Shown: positions 6,657 to 11,695 of the stretch, piece by piece
Numbering within the stretch: position 1 is the stretch's first letter
How the letters are laid out: every line of letters starts with the position of its first letter
Source of the DNA: Candidatus Omnitrophota bacterium
Lineage (GTDB): Bacteria; Omnitrophota; Gorgyraeia; Duberdicusellales; 4484-171
Length of the DNA stretch: 15,589 bases
Direction: 5' to 3'
Assembly: GCA_028710385.1 (NCBI GenBank)
Contig: JAQTUC010000019.1
Span: forward strand, 1 to 15,589
Notes under the pieces: model-generated
Seen by the model: the letters and a program-made list of their open reading frames with translations, nothing else
Told to the model about the DNA's origin: nothing
Databases searched by the model: none
Program-made: the position numbers and the translations under genes

Positions 6657-7477
6657 TGAGCCATCTCCTTTAGATAGTTGTATACAACCGATAAAGTATC
6701 AAACTCAATATACTTCTTTTTTTCTTTTTTGAAATGTTCCAGCAGGCTTGCTTTGGCAAATACAATGTCGGCGCATCCTGCAGCGCAGATATCGGAAAGC
6801 CCATCTCCGATATATATAAAAATTTTATCGCTGCCGCCGGCTTTCTGCAAGTGGCTTTTCTTGCAATTGGCGCATTTGGAGCAATTCTTGTTGAAATGCG
6901 GAAAATCAAGGATAATTCTGTCTTTCTTGAATTTTAATCTGTTGGAATAGATTTTTACGCCGCTTATGCCGTTATTCTTGAGAATACTCTCTATAATAAA
7001 GGAGCAGCTGTCGCTTGCAATGGCCACAGAGGCTTTGGAATGTTTAAGAAGCGCGAGAATTTTAGAAAAAGCCTGGTCTATTTTTATTTTTGAAAGATAA
7101 CCGGAAAACTCATCTTTCTTAATTCTTACTTCGTTAAACTGGTTTTTCAGGCATTCTTTTGAGCCTATTTTACCGTTTTTCCAGTCTTCTTCAATCTTGC
7201 GCCATTTTTCATTTATGGAAAACTTCTCCACAATATCATCAATAACATCAAAGGGGGTAATTGTATTATCAAAATCAAATAAAACAACGCAATTTGATAG
7301 GGTAATCTTTTTGTGGTTTTTTAGAGAATTTTTGGCAGAAGAAGAAACTTTATCGGTTTCCTGGCTATCCTCGCTCTCTTCTAAACAAATTTTTTCCATT
7401 TTAGATAAATTTTGCCCTGGTTGCACCAAAAAAGCTAAGCTGAGCTTATTATATGCGTTCTTTAGACCAAAATCCAC
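6653..7477 (-). CDS. HAD-superfamily phosphatase, MtnX/PHOSPHO-like
   Basis: This protein of up to 274 residues has the HAD phosphatase motifs. The nucleophile and acid/base are D68 and D70 in F-D-F-D-N-T, motif II is S155 in I-A-S-D-S, and the metal-binding end is G224-D225-G226-L-S-D229. A lysine near 206-207 follows a C-x-x-C-x-x-C stretch (C199, C202, C205), a pattern in the MtnX/PHOSPHO branch, which dephosphorylates small phospho-metabolites. No membrane segment is seen. The first 60 residues are a charged, low-complexity extension. The start at 7477 is GTG; an ATG at 7399 (residue 27) gives 248 residues and is about as likely, since neither has a clear ribosome binding site. It leads the operon with the aminotransferase, whose start codon overlaps its stop. 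A methylthioribose-salvage role is doubtful without other mtn genes. Confidence 0.78.
   Translation of the reverse strand: MDFGLKNAYNKLSLAFLVQPGQNLSKMEKICLEESEDSQETDKVSSSAKNSLKNHKKITLSNCVVLFDFDNTITPFDVIDDIVEKFSINEKWRKIEEDWKNGKIGSKECLKNQFNEVRIKKDEFSGYLSKIKIDQAFSKILALLKHSKASVAIASDSCSFIIESILKNNGISGVKIYSNRLKFKKDRIILDFPHFNKNCSKCANCKKSHLQKAGGSDKIFIYIGDGLSDICAAGCADIVFAKASLLEHFKKEKKKYIEFDTLSVVYNYLKEMAQ
6665..6670 (-). promoter_or_regulatory. Shine-Dalgarno site that fixes the aminotransferase start
   Basis: AAGGAG on the minus strand lies inside the last codons of the phosphatase gene, 8 bases before the aminotransferase ATG at 6654-6656. With the ATGA overlap this indicates translational coupling. 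Confidence 0.75.
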
Positions 7478-7495
7478 TTTTCAAAAAATTAATTA

Positions 7496-7524
7496 AATAT
7501 AACACAATAACCCAAAGATAGCAA
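7496..7524 (-). promoter_or_regulatory. Candidate sigma-70 promoter for the phosphatase operon
   Basis: On the minus strand TTGCTA (7524-7519) and TATATT (7501-7496) are separated by 17 bases, and the -10 hexamer is preceded by TG at the extended -10 position. Four of six -35 bases match consensus. The start site would be near 7489, just upstream of the GTG at 7477. The gap of 85 bases after the preceding gene supports an independent promoter here. Confidence 0.45.
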
Positions 7525-7542
7525 TAAAATATTTAAAGTCCT

Positions 7543-7553
7543 AGGCTTCGCCT
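7543..7553 (-). terminator. Weak hairpin after the envelope operon
   Basis: Just after the stop of the small lipoprotein gene the minus strand can fold AGGC-GAA-GCCT, a four-pair stem, followed by an AU-rich but not continuous U tract. The neighbouring 7540-7562 stretch is GC-rich (GGCGGCGACAGGCGAAGCC on the minus strand) and shares the TTCGCC word with the repeat at 3024-3103. It could be a weak terminator or a remnant of the same repeat family. Confidence 0.25.
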
Positions 7554-7562
7554 GTCGCCGCC

Positions 7563-7946
7563 TTAATTTTGAGCAGGCTTTAATTCCCAGGAAGCCAGCC
7601 TGCCTTCGGCATCAAAATAAAGGTATATCCTGTCTGATTTAAAGTAATTGGTAGGATGCCTGTAAAGCAGTATTTCTTTTATATTATTTTTTTCTGTTTC
7701 CGGTTTCTCCGTAAGCACCGGCTCGCTGTATTTTTCAATTATGGCGCGCTTAAACTCGCCCGTTCTTAAGCGGTTATTTTTTATATCGCCCTCCAAACGG
7801 GTGAAACCTTTTTCCTGCTTCGCCAGATAAATCTCTATATCGCGCTGGCTGTCACTAACGCTCTTAAGAGTGAGCAATTCGTCTAAATGCGCCAGCCTGG
7901 CGCAACCGCAAAACAACAAGACAATCAAGCAAACGAATAACCGCAT
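7563..7946 (-). CDS. Small predicted lipoprotein, possibly BamE/SmpA-like
   Basis: This 127-residue protein starts with a short basic-hydrophobic signal peptide ending in L-L-F-C-G-C, so C15 is the likely lipidated cysteine; the -3 residue is phenylalanine, a less usual lipobox. The middle (about 30-70) is charged and probably helical. The end has Y-L-Y-F-D-A-E-G-R-L-A-S-W-E-L, a beta-strand pattern like that closing BamE/SmpA-type small outer-membrane lipoproteins, and an E-K-Y-S-E-P segment resembles their G-x-P turn. I see similarity of pattern, not a firm family match. The gene begins 5 bases after the YnbE-YdbL fusion gene and is the last of the envelope operon, which suggests a role at the outer membrane with it. 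Confidence 0.65.
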   Translation of the reverse strand: MRLFVCLIVLLFCGCARLAHLDELLTLKSVSDSQRDIEIYLAKQEKGFTRLEGDIKNNRLRTGEFKRAIIEKYSEPVLTEKPETEKNNIKEILLYRHPTNYFKSDRIYLYFDAEGRLASWELKPAQN

Positions 7947-7951
7947 CCGTT

Positions 7952-8497
7952 TTATTTTTGTTTCCAGCCTCCAGAAACTTCAAACCAGTATCCGCTCGGC
8001 GCCCTTTTGTAGTCATCATCAAAAAATACTTTGGCTGTCTCTGAAACGCTGACGCCGTTTTTCTGGGCAATTGCTTTGTATATTGCCGTTCTGTCGGCAT
8101 TTTCTTCTGCTATCGCGCTTTCAATGGAACTTTTTAAATCGCTGAGTATGTTGTCCTTTGTAATATACTGAAGATACCCTTCTTTATTCTCGCCTATATA
8201 GCCTTTTGCAAAATACTTCTCAATAGTGTCTCTTCTTGCTTTTCTGCGCTCAATGGCTGCTGAAACATCCTGAGAATAGTCCTGGGCATACGCTTCACTC
8301 ATAAATAGAATTGCGTTTATCTGTTTCTGGTCTGAGCCGTAAATCTGATCCTGTATTGACTCAACGTCTTTTGCGACATGCTGATAAACATCAACGCGCA
8401 TGTTTATGTCTACCTTTAAGGGCTGGGAAGTTTGAAGATTAACTTTGGCGCAGCTTATAAGAGCAACCGCCATAAGCACAAAAAACACCTTTTTCAT
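7952..8497 (-). CDS. Lipoprotein fusing a YnbE-like segment and a YdbL (DUF1318) domain
   Basis: This 181-residue protein has a lipoprotein signal peptide with lipobox L-I-S-C (lipidated C16). Residues about 18-50, starting K-V-N-L-Q and followed by P-L-K-V-D-I-N-M-R-V-D-V and then A-K-D-V-E-S-I, match the pattern of YnbE, a 61-residue E. coli outer-membrane lipoprotein. Residues about 75-181 match YdbL/DUF1318, including K-G-Y-I-G-E-x-x-E-G-Y-L, A-I-Y-K-A-I-A-Q-K-N-G-V-S-V and the terminal G-x-W. In E. coli YnbE stacks on the inner-membrane protein YdbH to bridge the periplasm for phospholipid transport, and YdbL modulates this; there the two are separate genes. A hydrophobic patch ending A-Y-A-Q (63-72) may be a remnant of a YdbL signal peptide. 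The start ATG overlaps the stop of the YdbH-like gene and has a perfect AGGAGGT site. Confidence 0.8.
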   Translation of the reverse strand: MKKVFFVLMAVALISCAKVNLQTSQPLKVDINMRVDVYQHVAKDVESIQDQIYGSDQKQINAILFMSEAYAQDYSQDVSAAIERRKARRDTIEKYFAKGYIGENKEGYLQYITKDNILSDLKSSIESAIAEENADRTAIYKAIAQKNGVSVSETAKVFFDDDYKRAPSGYWFEVSGGWKQK

Positions 8498-9633
8498 TGG
8501 TTACCTCCTGATACATTATGGAAATTAACAATAATATTGCGCTTACCCATAGCATCGGATGTAAAATCCAGGTTGAGGTTAAGCGTATCATCTACTTTGT
8601 TTGCGTTTACAACTCCTATATTATACTCGTAATTCTTAAAATTATCAATTAAAGCGCGGTATGAAGGCTCATCAAGATAGCTTTTAAGAAACACGAACGA
8701 AGATTCTTTCTTGATATTTATAAAACCACTGCCTTTATTGCTGAAATCGGCCTTGAATTTGCTGAGAGTAAATTTGTCGGCGCAGGCTTCCAACGAACCG
8801 TCAAAAAGCCCCTTGAATGACGCTTCCTCTGACGCAAAAACATCAATTATTTTTTCAAATGACGCATTCTGTAATTTTGCGCTAACGCACAAACTATCAT
8901 AGCCATTAAGACTGCATTCCGCGCTGATAAATCCCGCATCCCCCAGGAATGGGTTTTTTGCGCGGGGAAACAAAAGCTGGTTGACATTTGTTTTAACGGG
9001 TATAAAGAAATCGGTAAATTTGCTGTCCTTAATCCGGATACCCGCAATCGCAATCAGATACCTGTCTTTTCTGAATTTTCTAAGATTTAATTTGGTTATT
9101 TCAAAATCCTGCGAACGCACATCTAAATCGGTTACCTTAGCGTCTTTAAGCAATATTGCATTGCGGCTTATTTCTGCAATAAACGAGAAATTGGTGCTTA
9201 GCTCCAGAGACTTATTTTTTAAAAAAATACTTATGTTTTCAAAATCAAGCCAAACAGGCTTTGAAAAAATACTCAGAGGCAGGGCTTTTGGTTTCTGCGC
9301 AGCCGCCGCGCTTTTTTCTAAAGATTTTACTCTGACATTAACATCAGAAAGATTAATTGCGCTTATATATAAAAATGGTTTTTCCTGCTGGGTTTTAAAT
9401 TTTAACGTTATATTCTTCGCGGTTGATTCAGAATCCGCAGTTTTTATGGTGAGGCCGTCCAGGCTCAGAAAATCAAGCCCCAAATTTACATTATTTACTT
9501 TGCACTCCGCCTTTAAGCTTTTACTTGCGTAATTTTCTATACAAAACTTAATAATATAGTTACGAAGAATGCTAACCAGCAGGAATATTACGATAAAGAA
9601 CAGGAAAAAAAATTTAATAAATTTACCAAGCAT
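8494..9633 (-). CDS. Compact AsmA/YdbH-like inner-membrane-anchored periplasmic protein
   Basis: This 379-residue protein has one strong N-terminal membrane helix (residues 8-23) and then a long stretch of alternating hydrophobic/polar beta strands, typical of AsmA-like lipid-transfer proteins. The C-terminal third, from about 273, has F-x-G-L-F-D-G-S-L, then A-L-I-D-N-F-K-N-Y-E-Y at 327-337 and paired strands ending N-I-I-V-N-F-H-N-V. This arrangement is like the C-terminus of E. coli YdbH, the part that binds YnbE. Such proteins form hydrophobic grooves that let phospholipids cross the periplasm. E. coli YdbH is about 880 residues, so this version is less than half as long. The next gene, the YnbE/YdbL fusion, overlaps its stop codon, strongly supporting a joint function. 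The start ATG at 9633 lacks a Shine-Dalgarno site. Confidence 0.72.
   Translation of the reverse strand: MLGKFIKFFFLFFIVIFLLVSILRNYIIKFCIENYASKSLKAECKVNNVNLGLDFLSLDGLTIKTADSESTAKNITLKFKTQQEKPFLYISAINLSDVNVRVKSLEKSAAAAQKPKALPLSIFSKPVWLDFENISIFLKNKSLELSTNFSFIAEISRNAILLKDAKVTDLDVRSQDFEITKLNLRKFRKDRYLIAIAGIRIKDSKFTDFFIPVKTNVNQLLFPRAKNPFLGDAGFISAECSLNGYDSLCVSAKLQNASFEKIIDVFASEEASFKGLFDGSLEACADKFTLSKFKADFSNKGSGFINIKKESSFVFLKSYLDEPSYRALIDNFKNYEYNIGVVNANKVDDTLNLNLDFTSDAMGKRNIIVNFHNVSGGNQ
8503..8509 (-). promoter_or_regulatory. Perfect Shine-Dalgarno site for the YnbE-YdbL fusion gene
   Basis: AGGAGGT on the minus strand, 5 bases before the ATG at 8495-8497, lies inside the last codons of the YdbH-like gene. 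It is one of the few strong sites in the window and suggests that more lipoprotein than YdbH-like protein is made, as expected if many YnbE units stack on one YdbH. Confidence 0.8.
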
Positions 9634-9645
9634 TGTTTGTTTAGA

Positions 9646-10323
9646 TTATTTAGCAGGCACCTTCTCGCCTTTTAATATTTCAGGTATTTCTGAAGTGTCA
9701 ATGCGTAGTCCGCCATCGTGCTCTATTTTAATAGTATAAATTACCCCCGGAATAAACTTCATACCCGGAGCTTCTATCTGCGCGTTTTTAATGCCGTTAT
9801 TAAGCCCAGCCTTTGAGCTTAAGGCGTAGGCCCAGAAATTTTTCCATACTTTTTCCTCAAAGCGGCTGCGGGAATCCGATACTTTATAACCGCCAGGCAC
9901 CTCGTTCACATCAGCAAGGTTAAAAACCTCGGTATTTTTACCATCCAGCATAAATATTTTCCAGAAAAGATAAATGCTTTTACCGCGAAGCTTATCGCCG
10001 GCCTCAACATAAGAATCATTAAACCGGATAACCAGCGACTGGAATTGAATCATATTTCCGGAAAAAGTAAAATATTTAGGCTTAAGCGGTTTGCCTTTAA
10101 CGTCAAATTCAACAAATTTTATTGTAGTAAAATCACAGTTTTTAAGCGCGTCATGCCTTACGTTCGTAACTATGGCCTCTGCAACGCGGGAATCTGCGTT
10201 AAGACGGTTGATAATTTGCTTTAAAATCTGGTTTTCAAGGAAATGCTTATACCCAAACTCATAAAAAACAACACCTAAGGCTGTCAACAACAGGACAACA
10301 AGCAGATATTTAATTTTGTTCAT
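9646..10323 (-). CDS. Uncharacterised protein with one N-terminal membrane helix
   Basis: I do not recognise a family for this 225-residue protein. A basic start (M-N-K-I-K) leads into a hydrophobic segment at about 5-24 that could anchor it in the inner membrane or act as a signal peptide; no lipobox cysteine is present. The remainder looks periplasmic and mixed alpha/beta: F-D-V-K-G-K-P-L-K-P-K near 75-85, an F-W-K-I-F-M-L-D-G segment near 122-130, and a strand-rich end with Y-T-I-K-I-E-H-D-G-G-L-R-I. It lies 12 bases upstream of the YdbH-like gene and 17 bases after the GroES-like gene, so it very likely belongs to the envelope operon. Its small size and anchor could mark it as an accessory to the YdbH-like bridge, but that is inferred from position alone. 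No Shine-Dalgarno site precedes its ATG. Confidence 0.75.
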   Translation of the reverse strand: MNKIKYLLVVLLLTALGVVFYEFGYKHFLENQILKQIINRLNADSRVAEAIVTNVRHDALKNCDFTTIKFVEFDVKGKPLKPKYFTFSGNMIQFQSLVIRFNDSYVEAGDKLRGKSIYLFWKIFMLDGKNTEVFNLADVNEVPGGYKVSDSRSRFEEKVWKNFWAYALSSKAGLNNGIKNAQIEAPGMKFIPGVIYTIKIEHDGGLRIDTSEIPEILKGEKVPAK

Positions 10324-10340
10324 ATAGGTTTAGTATTTGG

Positions 10341-10718
10341 TTATGGTTCCATGCTGTTTATTTCGGAATTACCGGAATCCCTCATGAGCACGAGAATTGC
10401 CGACTGGGAAGCAACCATATATGTTTTTTTGTTAAAAGTAATCTCAATTGCCTGATCGCGCAGAAATATACAGTAATCTCCTGTTTTAGCCTGAAGCGGA
10501 AAATATTTCTTTTTGGAAGTGCTGGTAGACCATGGCTCATCCTCAAGAAGTGCTGGGTCATAAACAGGGTATCCCGGCCCGGCCTGCACAATTTTACCTG
10601 TCTGGACCTTTTCTTTTTCGCGGACGTTTTGAGGCAGATAAAGCCCTGATTCGGTTTTTTCGCCCTCGTCAGGCTCAATTAAAACTTTGTCACCAACAAG
10701 TAAGAGTTCTTTTGACAT
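10341..10718 (-). CDS. Divergent GroES-like (Cpn10) protein
   Basis: This 125-residue protein aligns along its length with co-chaperonin GroES (about 95-100 residues). It has G-D-K-V-L-I-E-P at 9-16, S-G-L-Y-L-P-Q at the mobile-loop end, K-V-Q-T-G-K-I-V-Q-A-G-P-G-Y-P for the next strand, and G-D-Y-C-I-F-L then S-A-I-L-V-L-M at the C-terminus. An insertion of about 25 residues after G-P-G (about 50-75) contains D-E-P-W and P-L-Q, a hallmark of a divergent group of GroES paralogues. The usual mobile loop that contacts GroEL is short and altered. No groEL lies next to it and no CIRCE heat-shock operator is visible, so it may not be the housekeeping GroES. It leads the envelope operon, with GAGGT 10 bases before the ATG. 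Confidence 0.82.
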   Translation of the reverse strand: MSKELLLVGDKVLIEPDEGEKTESGLYLPQNVREKEKVQTGKIVQAGPGYPVYDPALLEDEPWSTSTSKKKYFPLQAKTGDYCIFLRDQAIEITFNKKTYMVASQSAILVLMRDSGNSEINSMEP

Positions 10719-10764
10719 ATTAATATTTACCTCAAGTATATTCGCAAAATATATGCGTTTTGAT

Positions 10765-10792
10765 ATTATAATACAACCGTTGAATTATACAA
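10765..10792 (-). promoter_or_regulatory. Candidate promoter region of the envelope operon
   Basis: On the minus strand a perfect TATAAT at 10770-10765 is preceded, after 16 bases, by TTGTAT at 10792-10787, a weak -35 match. A second TATAAT at 10789-10784 overlaps that box and could act alone. Transcription from the nearer one would start near 10758, giving a leader of about 40 bases before the GroES-like gene. No CIRCE inverted repeat is present. Confidence 0.4.
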
Positions 10793-10875
10793 TAATCTTT
10801 GCATTTGACAGCAAAGGTGATATATTTTTTTAAGGGGCGAAATTCGGATAATCCTCAATAAAAATCAGTAAAACC

Positions 10876-10883
10876 AAGGAGGT
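10876..10883 (+). promoter_or_regulatory. Perfect Shine-Dalgarno site for the small membrane protein gene
   Basis: AAGGAGGT lies 4 bases before the ATG at 10888 and fixes that start. Upstream, TTGACA at 10805-10810 is a perfect -35 hexamer but has no -10 box at normal spacing, so the promoter of this gene remains unassigned. Confidence 0.75.
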
Positions 10884-10887
10884 ACGC

Positions 10888-11253
10888 ATGGAAACGCAGG
10901 CAGAAAAGCCACAGGTTTGCACGTGGTTCGTTGTTTACTGTATTTTAATGTGCATAATGTATGCATGCGTTATAGCATTGGGCTTTGCTTATCCGAAGCT
11001 GGCGCAATTATCCGGAGAAAGCGATAGAATAATTGAAGCTACATTTGCCGGGCCGATTTATTCAATATTCGGCGTAATTTTCTTCTTTGTTTATTTAGTA
11101 GCCTTGTTTCTCAAACCTACTCCCGGCGCCTGGGTGTATAATTTGGTGCTGATTTGCCTTGGAATGACCAGCTGTTGCTGTTTACCTATAACTATACCGC
11201 TTCTTATTTTTTGGATTAAGCCTAACACCAAGGCTTATTTCGGCAGACAGTAA
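10888..11253 (+). CDS. Small membrane protein of unknown function
   Basis: This 121-residue protein has three hydrophobic segments, at about residues 12-34, 53-73 and 82-111. The third region contains an unusual run of three cysteines (S-C-C-C-L-P) and leads into I-P-L-L-I-F-W-I-K-P and the short polar tail K-A-Y-F-G-R-Q. I do not assign a family with confidence; the I-x-W-x-K-P-x-x-K-A-Y-F-G tail resembles small uncharacterised membrane proteins that often stand near DUF2752 or CD225-like genes. It is followed after 11 bases by a DUF2752 gene on the same strand, so the two are probably co-transcribed. Its strong ribosome binding site suggests good expression. Confidence 0.75.
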   Translation: METQAEKPQVCTWFVVYCILMCIMYACVIALGFAYPKLAQLSGESDRIIEATFAGPIYSIFGVIFFFVYLVALFLKPTPGAWVYNLVLICLGMTSCCCLPITIPLLIFWIKPNTKAYFGRQ

Positions 11254-11264
11254 AAAAATAAAAA

Positions 11265-11651
11265 GTGAAAATTGCGTATTTCTCTTCTTCTTTTATTTTG
11301 CGCATACTCTGCGGTGCTATATTGGCATGCTCGCTTGTCTCTGGTATTGCCTTGTATATTTTTAAGATAGATGTCCTTCTCCTTTTACCAAAATTCCAAT
11401 TATGCCTGTTTCACCTTTTAACCGGTTTTGACTGCCCGTTTTGCGGCTCAACAAGGGCGTTTCTTGCTCTGGGCCAGTTAAAATTCGCGCAAGCGGTTTC
11501 CTTCAATCCTCTTTCCGTACTATTAATGGCTATAATGATTATTTATTTATCTTTAAGAAGAATTCCCTTGTGGCTTAGGCACGGGGCCTGGGCTTATTTG
11601 TTTTTGTTTGCGGTGGTTGCAACCTGGGCGATACGGTTGGCTGGATTTTAG
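11265..11651 (+). CDS. DUF2752 family membrane protein
   Basis: This 128-residue protein has three membrane segments (about 10-32, 80-97 and 106-124) and the complete DUF2752 signature: D-C-P-F-C-G-S-T-R-A at 56-65, followed by A-L-G-x-L-x-F-A-Q-A and F-N-P-L at 80-83. The two cysteines C57 and C60 form a C-P-x-C pair facing one side of the membrane. The function of DUF2752 is unknown; the C-P-x-C pair could bind a metal or be redox-active. It starts with GTG, 11 bases after the preceding gene, without an obvious Shine-Dalgarno site. Its stop is 1 base from the end of the convergent spermidine-synthase-like gene, within a long inverted repeat. Confidence 0.85.
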   Translation: MKIAYFSSSFILRILCGAILACSLVSGIALYIFKIDVLLLLPKFQLCLFHLLTGFDCPFCGSTRAFLALGQLKFAQAVSFNPLSVLLMAIMIIYLSLRRIPLWLRHGAWAYLFLFAVVATWAIRLAGF

Positions 11652-11695
11652 TTCAAGGTTTGCCCGGATTGATGGATAAAAAAATCCAGACAACC
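11635..11695. repeat. Long inverted repeat at the junction of two convergent genes
   Basis: GGTTGGCTGGATTTT at 11635-11649 is complementary to AAAATCCAGACAACC at 11681-11695 with one mismatch in 15 pairs; the arms are 31 bases apart. The structure spans both stop codons. No U tract follows on either strand, so it is not a classical intrinsic terminator, although it could slow or process both transcripts. Confidence 0.6.

Noticed and set aside
8981..9532. 183-codon open frame on the plus strand opposite the YdbH-like gene
   Set aside because: It lies wholly antisense to a well supported gene, its translation shows no recognisable domain, and it has no ribosome binding site. It is a shadow frame.
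10805..10810. Perfect TTGACA as a -35 box for the gene at 10888
   Set aside because: No -10 hexamer is found 16-18 bases downstream; the nearest candidate, TATATT at 10821, is only 10 bases away.
10719..10887. CIRCE/HrcA operator before the GroES-like gene
   Set aside because: I looked for the TTAGCACTC-N9-GAGTGCTAA pattern and found nothing resembling it.
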